A DNA stretch of 64,000 nucleotides, taken from positions 62,001-126,000 of the forward strand of contig NBAY01000072.1 in assembly GCA_002794775.1 (NCBI GenBank), given 5' to 3'. Of the stretch, positions 44,130 through 57,035 are shown piece after piece; the first letter of the stretch is position 1, and each line of letters starts with the position of its first letter. This DNA comes from Porodaedalea pini. Taxonomy: Eukaryota > Basidiomycota > Agaricomycetes > Hymenochaetales > Hymenochaetaceae. The notes below the pieces were generated by a model. That model worked only from the letters and a program-made list of their open reading frames with translations. It searched no databases and was not told the DNA's origin. The position numbers were made by a program, and so were the translations under genes.

Positions 44130-46683
44130 TGTAACACCAACCGGTTCATTGGGCACGGAACAAGCAGAACGCACTCAATGTATGACATGAAGTTGAAGAG
44201 CCTCGACTTCGCAATCGAGCAAAGCAGTACACCCAGATCGGCGGTGATTACCTGAACATGGAATGCATGCAATGACCGGATCACACACATCAGCTACTCG
44301 GACTGACCCCGGTGCACTTATCTGTGCACATGCCCACTTGACCCTGCCAAAGGTTCGTTCATTTGCCTTTGTCTAATGAACATGCGCCAGCCCGGCATTG
44401 GTCGTTCCAGCTCCATACAAAGGATCCCGAAGCTCACCAACACTATGCCAAGTCAACACATGCCATCCCTGCCTTTCAGTAGTTCAGATCATGGAGTCGC
44501 TCAAAGGAACACACAGGAGGCTCAATGGTAGGACAATAGAGGACTCGTCTTATTTTATTTTGCCTTTCATGTTTACGCAGGACACTTGTTTAGTACTTAT
44601 AGAGTGCTGAATGTTGTAGATAGACCAGCAATTCCACCCCTGAGTTTTGATGCCTAACTTTGTGTGCTATCTCTCAGGACTGTCTCTAGGTATGCCTTGG
44701 TGCCTTAGTGACTCGAATCGCTCACCTTGACTTCATTTTATTCATGTTGCGCTCGTTGTGCTCATTCTGTCAGTTCCATCTTCGCCTCGTTTCACTCCAT
44801 TCTCATTACCTCGACCTCACTCCCCTCTTGTCTCTTATCTTCTGATTTAAGTTCCATATCTCGCCCCGCTCTCCTGTATTCCAGACAATGTTCTGTTGAG
44901 CACAGGGACCAGCTGTCCACTCCAAGGACAATCCCGCTCTGAGAAGTTGCACTAGTATTAGCACGTCTCCGCATCTTCTGACACAGCCACCAATGATCCC
45001 CCACACATCTCGAGTGCTCTGGTGGTATCATGATGCAGACTCTTTTGTAGACCGAACAGTCAACTTTGAGGGCAAATCTATATTCTTCCCAAGGGAGACT
45101 GTGGTGACTCGATAGTCAAGGAGGGACAACCAAATAGAAATGGAGTGACTGAATGCTCGAGACAATGGCTCTACTGGTTCAGAAGCTTTGCCAAAGCACG
45201 TGATTCTGTCAGAATTGAGCTCCCAATGCAGACCCTATAACTATAGTGATTTAAATCTGAAGTTGAGGTAGGTGCAGGCCCATATCAGGTTGTTCTGGAC
45301 GGTTCAGATCCCTGGTTGGTGTTCGTCGAGCATTTGAATGTGCTCAAAAAGGTGCTCAAAGGTGTTCGAACGTATCCCAATGCGATCGAGTGGCTTCTTA
45401 GTAGGCAGTGAACGTGTGGGGCAACGGAAGTATGCAGGTATGATACCCTGTTGGGTTTGTCGGGCACTCAAAGTCTTGGAATATTGGTTTCGAGCGTATG
45501 TGGTGAACCAAACGCGCTATTCGAGCAGTTGGCCAAGCTTGTTAAAGCAGAGCAGGGATGAACTGAAGATGAGAATGACTTATGAGACTCGAAATGTGTA
45601 CTGTGGGGCAAACTGGGGGGTATTCCCTTCTGCAAAATGAGTACAAGGGTGTGCACTATTTATACTCTAGGCAAAACGAGCTCGGTACTGACGTCGAACG
45701 TACATACAGAGGTAGAGGAGTGTGTGCAGTGTGTGTTTGAGTCAGAATAGTCATATGTTAGGGATGGAATGACTCGAGAATGTGATAAATCATGAACTCG
45801 AAGGGGAATAATGGTTCAACATCAATAAAAAGACCAATGAAACCCAAGAAACTTATCATGTGTGCTTCCAACAACTCCATTTGAACGTCCTCAAATGTTC
45901 CTAGGGCATGATGGCAACAAATGCACACTCTGGAAGTGATAGACGATGATAAATAACGCTCGAGCCCCATGGAGAATGTGGTGAATGATGAAATCCGGTC
46001 GTTTGAGTGTGATACATTTAATGTTGATGGCCTGGGGACCATTTGAGCGACCCATGCTGGAACCCAATGCGTTCCTTGAGCCCAACCGCATGATCTGGCT
46101 GTGCTATAAGTGTTCGAATGAGTGGATATGAAGTGGAAAGAGTGCTCGAGTGTGTATATAGTGGGATATGGAATGAATATAAAGGAAATGAAGTGTTCAA
46201 GTGTGAATAGGAAGTGGTATGAGTATTCGAATGGGTGTATGAAAGTATTTGAACATATTTATGAGGTTACTAATGGATCATATGAAAGATTCGAAGGTAT
46301 ATTGATGCTCGAATGGCTGAGTGTGACCATTTGAGTGCATGAAATGTGAAGTGTAAGATAGACAGTGATGAAATGAAGTGCTTGACCGTGTTTATGGGGT
46401 TTGTGTCTGTATATAATAATAAATAAAGCGGGTGGTATGCTGGGACGGCTGACACCTAAGTGCGAATCAAGCGCTACAGTGGCACTATGCTTCGAACGCT
46501 TCCCCACTAGTACGCTTTGCCGATTCTGTTGGCCCTGACACACCGGAATGCACGCAACTCGAATCCTGCGATCCAGAACCCACAGAACTTGACCAGAATG
46601 AGGGTATTGACCCACTAGACACATCTCCCTCGAACTCAATCATCTGATTCCCTTTCACTAACAACCGGAACTCAGTATTATCA
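44130..46683 (-). repeat. R1 LTR-like repeat, copy 3, interrupted
   Basis: On the plus strand it runs TGTAACACC...AGTATTATCA; flanked by ATGC at 44126-44129 and 46684-46687. R1 homology is interrupted at about 45025-46475. Confidence 0.7.
45025..46475. other. Unclassified ~1.45 kb insertion in R1 copy 3
   Basis: Not seen elsewhere in the window. Its right part is rich in TTCGAA/CTCGAG/GTGTTCGA motifs. No convincing coding region; a short frame near 45045-45110 (DRTVNFEGKSIFFPRE) was not identified. Edges are approximate. Confidence 0.35.
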
Positions 46684-47071
46684 ATGCATACGGCCGTATA
46701 ATATACGGTCATATAAGTAAGGGCTAAAAACCCTATACGATATGATATACGCCATATCATATATGCCGTATAGCATATATTTTCCATACAATATACTATT
46801 GTGCCTCAGTAAGTTGTATTTCTTGCTTCCACCATTCAATTGGATGCTCTACGGACTTACATCATTCATCACAGGGCTCCAATAACAGGAAATAATAATG
46901 GCATATTAGTTGCATATAATAATCTTCTTATATGGATATGCCCATATATTTCACTGCAGGAGGTGCTATACAATACGGTGCATATGCATATACACAAAAG
47001 GCGCATGCGTATAATACACTATGATGTGGAACCCTGACGCTCAAAGCTGACAAGAAACTGATCTCTAACAG

Positions 47072-47385
47072 AGTACTGATGAACTTGGGTTCAAATACGA
47101 CTGTGATGAAAGCCTCAACCCCAACTCTAACGCTGACTCCGACTCTAGGTCAGATTCAGTACTCCGCCACACAAGCAAGCCTATGGAAGATCCACTATGC
47201 GATGGGTGCAAGATCTTCTACACTGTGCCTGCTGGATCAGACCTCTTCATTATAAGTAATTCCATCCCTCCATCCCATCCTCACTCTCACACCCTCACCC
47301 ATCACATCTCTGACATTATCCGTCTCTAATCCCATTCTGCCTTCTCACCAATACTGCCACAAGCCCAGCCCCAAAATACAGTCGC
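47072..47385 (+). pseudogene. Second gene of tandem unit, copy C, truncated by GypE
   Basis: Exon 47072-47255 keeps the frame of copy A (184 nt, phase 1), with MEDPLCDGCKIFYT in place of the copy A segment. The last exon starts at 47381 but is cut after 5 bp by the GypE LTR. Confidence 0.5.
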
Positions 47386-47868
47386 TGTTAGGACTCAGAC
47401 AATTTCCTTTTCTTTTTCTTTTCTATTCCCTCAATCCCCACTCCCCACCCCTGTAGCCTCATGGGTTTCCTCAATGCCAGTTTCTCCCAAGGGGTTTACG
47501 GCACAAGGTTTTCATCCCGAGGATCGTTAGCCTTATGCAACGATACACTCATTCTGGTTGTTCTCACCTTCATTTGTTCCATTACTTAAACTGAACAGTT
47601 CTTATGTAATATACTCCCATGGTTGTTGCTATAAGAGGGACCAGGAATCGCATGAACTCCTTGTTCTGCTTTTCCTCTTACCTCTGCAACGACCTAGGTG
47701 AGACTCATTCCCCTTGTATTAGTTTAGATTTGTATTAATCCTCTTACCTCCACAACAACCTAGCCTGAGTACAGCGTGTCCCAAGTCCCTGCTTGAGTAT
47801 AGCACGTCCCGGATGAAAGTCAGCTGAGGCCTGCCCTGTTCGAGCATCTCCCAAACTCCCACCTAACA
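47386..47868 (+). repeat. GypE 5' LTR
   Basis: 483 bp, TGTTAGGACTC...CCACCTAACA, related to the other LTRs but diverged. Confidence 0.8.
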
Positions 47869-48644
47869 TAAAAGCAGAACCCCACCCAGGCTCATCCCCA
47901 GTGTACGTCGTCGCTGTCGACTTGCCTTCACTTGGTCTAGAGGAATGCCCCCCTTGAAGGACTCGACATGTAAACCCCTTGAACGACAACTCTCAACCCT
48001 GCCCAGACATTTTTGGATGTTCACGTATTACATAAACCTTCCAACTGACTTTTCCTGACCCTTACCACATTTGGACACCAACTTGACCCTGGACGAGTTG
48101 ATGTCCCAATTGGGAACCCCTCTCCCACCCTGGCTCTCCGCATTAGCCTTTGGTGGAGTACGCATCTGATGTGGATGTGGGTAACCAGATGAGTACAAGT
48201 GTCAACCACACTATTGTTTGTTATCTCGCTCAGCTCCTATCGCCTTGTCATCAACTTTGCCAATGAACCCATCCAATGTTGGTGTAACCCCGGGTTAAAC
48301 GCACAACTGATCCCAGTCCCCCTGCCATCATCAAGATAGATATCACTGATGAACAATGACAGGCTCTTCCCACATTGGCACGTTGGGATCTGAACCGACC
48401 AGGCTACATCGCGACCAGCAATAGTGGCATTGTATATGACATCTGGTGGAGTGATATCAGGCATAGCTGGTACTTGACAAATGAGGAAGGAAGGAGAGCC
48501 AGGTGGCCCCCAGCAGTCCCATCATTTCCCGCACCATTGGCAACCACCGTATCTTTACCTCCAACCCCTGGTCCATACCGTGAAACCTCTAGACCCCCAT
48601 TGCCACCAACCCCCCCTGAACCGACAACACTGACGCCCGAACCA

Positions 48645-49724
48645 ATGATGTCGGCCACCTTCAGCCAACAACAGCTGGAACAAATCGTGGCAATCGTTGC
48701 AGGGGCCTTTACCCACCAAGCAGCCCAAATCCTGGCAGGCGCTGGCCAAGGTGCTGCCCCTACTCCTAACATCGATGTCACTTGACCACACAAATTCACT
48801 GGTGGCGATGATTACCTGGATTTCAGGTGCAAAGTCCTCCTCTTCATCTCAGCAAACCTGAGTAGATACCCCATGTTGGAAAGCAAGATCTATGTTGCCC
48901 TCTCCTACCTAAAGGGCAGCAATGCAGCAACATGGGCGCAGAACTACGTGGAGGAGTCAATGACAGCTGGCATTGTAACCTTCACCAACAGTTGGACTAG
49001 GTTCCAGGAGCAGCTAGATGCCTCCTTTGACAATCTGAACTGCAAGGAAAAGGCACTGGCAGAATTCTGGACAAAGGTTCAGAAGGACCTTACCACCGAC
49101 GAGTTCTTCCAGAAACTCGATGTCATCATCACAAGGGCAGGACTGACGGATGACAGCATAATCTGTGACCACCTCAAGTGCGCAATGAACATCGAGGTGG
49201 TCCGTGGAGTGTTGAGGTCAACACCGGTCCCAACAACGTATGATGACTAGAAGAAGAAGGCCATCGAGATCAATTGCGGTGAGCAACAGATCCGTGCCAT
49301 CCAACGAGGTTGCACATTACCCCCACAACGCCTGCAACAACAGCAGGTACCACCTGCTTGCCACCCATTTGCGGCCCCACATGTCAATAAGCATGATGCG
49401 ACCGGCGTCACCTTCGGAGGCGCTGGCCAGCCAATGGATGTCTCAATGAACAAGGCATGACAACGACGTGCATGCTGGCTCTGTGGCCAAGAGGGCCACT
49501 TCAAAGACAAGTGCCCGCAGGGGAAGCCAATCATCCAGCGCATGTTGGAACTAATGGCGCCAGGTGAGCATTGCCTCCTCGCTGATGAGCTTGGAGCAAT
49601 GAAGGAATCAGCCTTCGAGAAAGTCATAGACACTTGGAGTATGATGGTGGAAGACTATGTGGAGGAGGAAGGCAATGATGAAGAGGTTGTCGACTCGCAG
49701 GATTTTGTGAGTGGTCAGGCATAG
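48645..49724 (+). pseudogene. GypE gag, with stops
   Basis: Starts at ATG 48645/48648 (MMSATF), with an in-frame leader back to about 48300. Capsid-like region and CCHC knuckle CWLCGQEGHFKDKC near 49475. Interrupted by TGA near 48783, TAG at 49248-49250 and TGA near 49458. Ends at TAG 49722-49724, five bases before the GypB LTR. Confidence 0.75.
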
Positions 49725-49729
49725 CCATC

Positions 49730-50189
49730 TGTTAGGCGGAAGTCTGGGTGGAACTCAGACTAGGCAACCTCAACGTGCGGCACCTGACGGTGACACGAAC
49801 ATTGTCTGGGATGAGCTGTATCTCGAACATGAAGTTCGGGCAGCGGTTTTACTCAGACTGGACGACGTGGAGGTAAGAGGATTAATACAAATCTAACTAA
49901 TACAAGGGGAGGGCGGGTCTCACCTGGATGACATGGAGGTAAGAGGAAAAGCAGAACAGGGGGCTTCTGCGATTCCACCTTCCTCTATATAGCGTCGTCC
50001 GCGGGACTGCATTATCTAAGTACTGTATAGTTTACGTAACTAGGAATGGAACGAATGAAGGTTGGGTCGTACTAAGTGAGTGTGGGAAGTGATTGAAAAG
50101 ACGATTAAATATAATGAAAAAGGAGCGGTAAAAAGAAAAGAAATGATAAAAGGAAAATAAAAGACAGGGTGAAAGTTCAAGTCCTAACA
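49730..50189 (-). repeat. GypB 3' LTR
   Basis: TGTTAGGCGGAAGTCTGG...CTAACA. Compared with its partner, the differences sit at CpG sites, including AACATT here against AATGTT there. Confidence 0.9.
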
Positions 50190-53100
50190 TTACCCTCCCC
50201 TCAAGGCTGGGCGTCCCGACCAGCCATGATCGTGGTCGACTGGTTCGGTGTCAACGAAGCGTGGGCGAAGTCGTTGGCAAGGAATGTTGAGCTTTTGAGG
50301 GGCGCTGGGGTGTTTTTTATAGAATTCAGCGATCGCCTCCTTTGCGTTCTCGCCAAAGTCCATCTCGGGCTGCCAAGTCGGTTCGTTGTAGCCAACCCAC
50401 TTGACGAGGTATTGAAGCTTCCCTCGGTGCAGACGCTGAAAGGTGACGGTACGGTCTACTGGCAGACTCGGACCTGGTTGAGTTCGGCCACTGGGGGTTC
50501 ACTCTAATGTGTCTGATGGAGGGGATAGTGTCAGGAAGTGTGGGGAAGTGTAATAGAATACTCGGGGCTAGGTGTCGACTCGAGGACGCGAGTACAAAGG
50601 ACGACCGGCAAAACGTGCCTAAATGCGGTCAGAGAACAAAGAGCAACTACGATCTTGACAACCCGGGCTCGGAAACTCGCCAGTGAAGACAGGAATCGAT
50701 ACTATTTGTCGAGGCGATTCTGAATCTGAAAAGACCTCGAGACGCGATGCAGAATTGACGGAGATATAGCAGTTGCACTGGTTGCGGCTGGCGGAACGCA
50801 CGGAACTCCCGGAACCAAAAGCTATTTTTGTAGCTCTACGACGCGGGCTCGAAATCGTGCAAGAAAAGACAGTGTTCGAAAGCGATTTTCGACGAGATTA
50901 AGAATCTGAAGAGAGCTCGGGAAACGGATAAGAACTGAGGGCGATATAGCGAAAGCAAGATTTGGCCGAAAACGGGACTCGAGACGGAACGGACGGAACG
51001 ACACTGAACGGCGACGGAGACGAGAACTAAAGACTGGGACTGACTCAGGGGAACTAAACTTCCATTTTTGAGACATTTACATGAGTGTTTAAATAACCAA
51101 CAGAGGGTTGAGCCTCTGAGCGGCGTACAAAGGACACAAAGACAGACCGGAGGCTCTAGCCAAACAACACCAAATAGCCGGAACTCGGAGCCGTAACTCG
51201 AGAACATGAGCAATTAAGCTTCGGGAGGCTCGGAACAATACCAGATGTGATCCAAAACGGATTTTGGTGGCTCACCAGTGCAGAACCAAGCTGTATGCGT
51301 CGAATTAATACTGCCAAACACTGAAACTGTCCTGAAATGCGTCGGGGATACTTGTAAGACTGTCCTGAGTCGAGTCGAACCTAATAGAGCCGATTCCGAG
51401 GCCAGCGGCATCGGGATCTCCACAACGCGAGTCTAGGACTTCCTCAATCTCGTACTCCTCCTCATTGTCAATGATGTCAGGCGGCGGCGGTGCCGGTTGT
51501 TTCTGGCTCTCGAAGGATGGTTCAACGGCGGGTTTTAGCAGGGCCTCGTTGAAGACTGGGTGGACCTTCTTCCAGCGCTTGGGGAGCTTGAGTTTGTATG
51601 CGCTAGCTCCCACCTTGTTAATGATTTCGAAGGGACCATACCATTTGTCAGCAAGTTTCTTCGTTGGCGAGTCCGTGCTGATGTTACGCCCGTCAAGGAA
51701 AACCTTGTCTCCAGCCTTGTACTCCACCGTAGTCCCTGCCGTCTGGTCATGGTAGCGCTTCATGTCGTCCGCCACCTTGACCAAGTTGTCCTTCGCAGTG
51801 CGATGAGTCTCCTTGATGTGCTTCACGAATTCTTCTGCCGACATGTTGGTAGACGAGGTTCGTGTTGTGTCAAAGCTTAAGGGGTGACATCCTGTGTTCA
51901 CATAGAAGGGGGACATTTTCATCGCCGAGTGTTCGCGGTTGTTGTATGCGAACTCTGCGAGGGGGAGCCAATCCTTCCAGTCTGATTGACAATGGTTGAC
52001 GAAGAGTCGAAGATACTGTTCGAGCTCTTGGTTAACGCGTTCTGTTTGACCATCCGTCTGTGGGTGATACGCCGTTGACAGGTTGCCTTCGATGTGCAGG
52101 AGTTTGTACAGCTCCTTCATCATTGAAGCGTCGAACTGCGTGCCTCGGTCATGGATGATCTTCTTTGGTAAGCCGTGGAGGTGGAAGACATGGTTGCGGT
52201 ACAGTTGGGCCATGCCTTCCGCCGACAACTTTGTCATTGTCGGGATCGTGTGCATCTGTTTTGAGAACCTATCAATGAAGACGCAGATCGCGTTATGACC
52301 CTTGGAGTCCGGGAGCTCTCCGATGAGGTCGACCATGACGATTTCCCAGGGGCCTTCGGGGACTGCGTTTGGGTGGAGCGGCTTTGATCTCAACGGCCTC
52401 AGAGCCTTTGTTCGCTGACAGCGATTACACCCTCGGACATACGCTCTGACGTCGGAGAACATCGACGTCCACCAGAAGTCTTGACGGACGAGCTCCACCA
52501 TTTTTGATGCTCCTGGGTGTCCCGCCAGAACCGAGTCGTGACATTCCCACAATATGGCCTCCTTCATTGACGACGGCACATACACCTTGCCTTTCATGCG
52601 CCACAACCCGTCAACCTCTGTCATCCCCGTCGGCCTCTCCAACTCATGTTGCACCCTCTGCGCTTCACCCACTCTGTTCAACACCTCATCACGTGACGTC
52701 CTCACCACCCCACGATTCAGCCACTTGTCCTTGATGAACACGACGCCATTGTTGTCATCCTTGCCCTCGTCATAGCCTGCCTTGCACGACAGTAAGTCCG
52801 CCTTACCCATCGTCTTCCCTGACTTGTGTTTGAGGTGGAAGTTGAATTCCTCGAGCTCTGTCCGCCAGCGAGCTTGTCGATAGCTTAGCTTTTGCGCCGA
52901 CCTGAAGTAGGTAAGGTTAGCATGATCGGACCAGATCTCGATGGGATGATGGGCGCCGAGGAGGTATTGCCTCCACTCCTTGAGTGCCGAAACAATCGCA
53001 AGCATCTCCTTGTCGTAGATCTCGTAATTTCGTTCTGCAGGTAGGAGTGCTTCCGACCTGTAGGCGACTACCCTCCACTTGGCTTCCTGCTTTTGCAACA

Positions 53101-54780
53101 ACACTCCTCCAAGAGCGAAGTTTGATGAGTCCACTTCGACACAGAAAGGGCCCTCATCATTCGTGATGGCCAGGACTGGAGGTGAGCAGAGACATCATCT
53201 CAACTCCTCGAACGCCTCCTGCTGTTCGGTCTCCCATACCCAGTCCTTCTTTCCTGTCAGTGACGTCAGTGGATGGACTACCTTGCTGTAGTCCTTGATG
53301 AACCGTCGCAGCCAGTTGCCCATACCGAGGAATTGTTGCAACTGTTTGACGTTTTGTGGGACAGGCCAGTCTGCGATTGCTTCCATCTTTGCTGGGTCCG
53401 CTTTGATCTCGCCATTGCCGACAATGTGGCCAAGGTACTTCACCACTTTGGCGTCGAACTCGCACTTCTCCGGTTTCAGGTATAAGCCGTTCTCTCGCAG
53501 GATCTGAAGGACGCGTCTCGACGTCTCGATATGTTCCTCGAGAGTTTGCGAGAGAATCAGTATGTCGTCGAGGTAGATGATGATCAGGTTGTTGTAGATC
53601 AGTCCCTTGAAGATGTGGTTGACGAAAGCTTGGAACGTCGCCGGTGCGTTGCAAAGACCAAAGAACATTACTGTCGGTTCAAAGAGGCCCATATTCATGC
53701 GAAATGCTGCCTTCCACTCATCGCCTTCATGGATCTGGACGTTGTAGTATCCCCAGCGAAGGTCAAGCTTAGTGATGTACTTCGCTTTCTTGACCTTGTC
53801 GACGAGTTCATCGATGAGAGGGAGGGGATACTTGTTCTTGATCGTACCGTCATTGAGCTTACGGTAATCCTGGATCGGGCGTAGCGATTTGTTGGCCTTC
53901 TTGATGAAGAAGAAAGGCGACGCCATAGGCGATATGGACCTTCAGATGCGACCAGACTTCAAGTTCTCATCTAGGAAGTCCTTGAGCGACTGCTGCTCTG
54001 TTGGTGTGAGCGGGTAGATTTTGCAGTCACTGGGCTTGAAGTCGGGTTTCAGATCGATGACGTGGTCCCATGGTCAGTGTTCAGGCAACTTCTCGAACCC
54101 CTTCTCTGAGAATACATCAGCGTAGTCGTTGAGGTATGTGGGCCAGGACGCTTTGTCCATTCGCACCTCTCTCACCCTCCTCGTCTCCTTCACCTCCTCC
54201 TTCTCGATTGTACACTCCTCTGGGCAATGGGTGAATTCAATCAAACCCACCTTCCAGTCGACCTCTGGGTTGTGACGTCGAAGCCAATCATAACCAAGGA
54301 AGATGTTTGACGACACCAGCGATGTCACCGCAAGGACAATCCTCTCCCTGTGGGGCCCAATCATAAGCTCGACATCGACATATTCTTCGATCAACCCGGC
54401 TTCATTGTGCGTGCCGTCAGCATTGAGCACTGCAAGGGGCCGAATATATCGTTTGGTCTCCAACCCGTATCGTTCGACGAACCTCACATCGATGCATGAT
54501 CCTGTGCATCCCAAATCCACGAGGGTGTGTGCATCCACCTCTCTCGTCTCACCCGCTACGCTGTGTCCGACGTTCAGGAGGAGGTCCAGCTGGTGTCCGC
54601 CAGTTCCCCTCATGAACAACTTCTCTTCGACGTCTTCTTCATTCACACCAGTAGGGTTTTCATAGTTGGAAAAGTCATCGACGCCGTTTGCATCTAGATA
54701 TTGTACAGGCGGTTGACTATATTTTAACAGATCCAAACTAGAAACCCTTGGAATTTCTTGGTCAGTCGCCCCGGTGGCTA
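50190..54780 (-). pseudogene. GypB pol, interrupted by R3 and TGA stops
   Basis: Protease with DLG in place of DSG (near 54516), which probably inactivates it. RT with YLDD near 53575; RNase H at about 53134-52750; integrase at about 52500-51850 (VDLIGE; HDRGTQFD; GQTERVNQE). The chromodomain is split by R3 between 51425 and 50436. TGA stops at 54076-54074, near 53945 and at 53197-53195; at the first two GypA or GypD has CGA. The RNase H to integrase part is open for over 600 codons. Confidence 0.85.
50437..51424 (+). repeat. R3 solo LTR-like insertion, copy 1
   Basis: 988 bp, TGAAAGGTGACGG...GGGATCTCCACA, flanked by ACGC (50433-50436; 51425-51428). The uninterrupted site GCAGACGCGAGTC is seen in GypC near 58045. 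Open frames inside are identical in all three copies but have no recognisable product. Confidence 0.85.
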
Positions 54781-55860
54781 CGCCTGACCACTCGCAAAAC
54801 CCTGTGAGTCGACGACCTCTTTGTCATCACCTTCCTCCTCCACATAGTCCTCCACTGTCAACCTCCAAGTGTCTACGACTTCCTCAAATGCTGATTCTTT
54901 CATCGCCCCTAGTTCGTCGGCGAGGAGGCGACGTTTGCCGGGTGCCATCATCTGCAGCATACGCTGCACAATCGTCTTCCCTTGCAGGCATGCGTCCTTG
55001 AAGTGACCGAGCTGGCCACAGATCCAGCACGCGCGTCAGCGTTGCGCCTCATTCATGGAGACGTCCATCGGCTGGCCAGCTCCTCCGAACGTGATGCCTG
55101 TCGCATTGCGTTTGTCAACATGGGGGGCAGTCACCTGGCGATGAGCTGGGGGTCCATGCTGCTGCTGCGGGCGTGGAGGGGGTGGGAAGGTGCGGCCTTG
55201 TTGGATGGCGCGAATCTGTTGCTCACCCCGGTCAATTTCAATCGCTTTCTTTTTCCAGTCTTCATACATTGTTGGGACTGGCGTCGACCGTAGTACCCCT
55301 CTCACCACTTCGATGTTCATTGCCCGCTTCAGTTGATCACAGATGATGCTGTCGTCCATTAAACCCACTCTTGTGATGACGACGTCGAGATCCTGGAAGA
55401 ACTCATCGGCGGTAAGGTCTTTCTGAACCTTGGTCCAGAATTTCGCCAGCGCCTTTTCCTTCCGGTTCAGATCATCGAACGAGGCGTCCAGGCGCTCTTG
55501 GAATATTGTCCAGCTGTCGGTGAAGGTTACGATGCCAGCCGTCGTTGATTCCTCTATGTAATTCTGTGCCCACATTGCTGCATTACTGCCCTTCAAGTAG
55601 GAAAGCGCAACGTAGATTTTGCTTTCCGATGTGGGGTATCTGTTCGGGTTCGCTGAGATGAAGAGGAGGACCTCGCACTTGAAGTCTAGATAGTCATCGC
55701 CACCAGTGAATTCACGTGGCCGGGCGACGTCGATGTTGGGGGTCAGTGGGTTAGCTGCCGTGACTGGTGCCGGGGCATTATTCGCCTGATGGGCAAAGGC
55801 ATTTGCGACGATGGCCGCGATCTGCGCCATCTGATGTTGGCTGAAACCTTCTGCTGACAT
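54778..55860 (-). pseudogene. GypB gag, one TGA
   Basis: ATG 55860 (MSAEGF), capsid-like region, CCHC knuckle CWICGQLGHFKDAC near 55030-54990 preceded by a TGA at 55038-55036 (QR*RACW; CGA expected). The last knuckle spacing is kept. Ends SGQA then stop. Confidence 0.75.
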
Positions 55861-56570
55861 TGCGGGTTTGGGTGTGGGTGTTGAAGGTTCCGGGGGAGTC
55901 GGCGGTGAGGGGTCTCTGTTAGTCTCGCGGTAAGGACCTGGGGTCGGTGGTAGGTTGACCGTAGACATCGATGGCGCAGGCGACGATGGAGCGGCTGGGG
56001 GCCACCTGGCTCTCCTTCCTCATTCGTCTGACAAATACCAGCTGCACCGGATTTCACTCCACCAGATGTCGTGAGTGACGCCGCTATTGTTGGTCGCGAC
56101 ATAGCCTGGTCGGTCTGGATCCCAATGGGCTGATGCAGGAAGGGCCTGTCGCTGTTCATCGGTAAGATCTATCTTGATGTTGGCGGAGGGACAGGGATCG
56201 GTTGTGCGTTTGATCCGGGGTTACGCCAACGTTGAACGGGTTCGTCGGCGAAGTTGATGACGAGGCGGTAGGATCCGAGCGAGATCACAAATGAGATTGC
56301 CATTGAAGTTTGTACTCATCTGGTTACCCACATCCACGTCAGGTGCGTGCTCCACCAGAGGCTAATTCGGAGAGCCAGGGCTGGGAAAAGTCGGTTGCAA
56401 TGTTTACATAATACACGAACATCCGAAAACGTCCGGGCAGGGTTGAGGGTTGTCATTTAGGGGGTTTACATGTCAAGTCCGTCGAGGGGAGTGCTCCTCT
56501 AGACCGAGTGAAGGCAAGTCGACAGCGACGACGTATGCTGGGGATGAGCCTGGGGGAGGTTCTGCTTTTA

Positions 56571-57030
56571 TGTTAGGCGGAAGTCTGGGTGGAACTCAGA
56601 CTAGGCAACCTCAACGTGTGGCACCTGACAGTGACGCGAATGTTGTCTGGGACGAGCTGTATCTCGAACACGAAGTTTGGGCAGTGGTTTTACTCAGACT
56701 GGACGACATGGAGGTAAGAGGATTAATACAAATCTAACTAATACAAGGGGAGGGCGGGTCTCACCTGGACGACATGGAGGTAAGAGGAAAAGCAGAACAG
56801 GGGGCTTCTGCGATTCCACCTTCCTCTATATAGCGTCGTCCGCGGGACTGCATTATCTAAGTACTGTATAGTTTACGTAACTAGGAATGGAACGAATGAA
56901 GGTTGGGTCGTACTAAGTGAGTGTGGGAAGTGATTGAAAAGACGATTAAATATAATGAAAAAGGAGTGGTAAAAAGAAAAGAAATGATAAAAGGAAAATA
57001 AAAGACAGGGTAAAAGTTCAAGTCCTAACA
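56571..57030 (-). repeat. GypB 5' LTR
   Basis: 460 bp partner of 49730-50189; the CCATC duplication follows. Confidence 0.9.
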
Positions 57031-57035
57031 CCATC

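Larger units (their letters stand above)
44074..47036. mobile_element. hAT-type element TAGGGTTC family, split by nested insertions
   Basis: The ends TAGGGTTCTGCAGCATAGTG and the reverse complement of ATGATGTGGAACCCTG relate it to the MITE at 29238. Flanked by ACACTCAA (44066-44073) and ACGCTCAA (47037-47044), an 8 bp duplication with one CpG difference. Its own sequence is only 44074-44129 and 46684-47036 and is rich in CCGTATA-like motifs. Confidence 0.65.
38914..47385 (+). repeat. Tandem unit copy C, heavily interrupted
   Basis: Same order as A and B. Carries a foldback (39258-40106), an R1 LTR in exon 3, a MITE (43453-43945) and a hAT-like element (44074-47036). It stops where GypE begins at 47386. 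Confidence 0.75.
47386..49724 (+). mobile_element. GypE: 5' part of a chromovirus
   Basis: LTR 47386-47868, then TAAAAGCAGAACCCCACC and gag. GypB interrupts it after the gag stop. The start of pol continues at 57036-57390, where GypC interrupts again. No 3' LTR in the window. Confidence 0.8.
49730..57030 (-). mobile_element. GypB: full-length chromovirus inserted in GypE
   Basis: LTRs 49730-50189 and 56571-57030 (460 bp each). Target duplication CCATC at 49725-49729 and 57031-57035. Gag and pol on the minus strand, with an R3 insertion (50437-51424) in the chromodomain region. The LTRs differ by more than ten changes, all transitions that I could see. Confidence 0.9.

Noticed and set aside
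50619..51423. Open frames of 60-125 codons inside R3 as genes
   Set aside because: They are identical in all copies because the insertions are young; composition and overlap on both strands are typical of LTR sequence.
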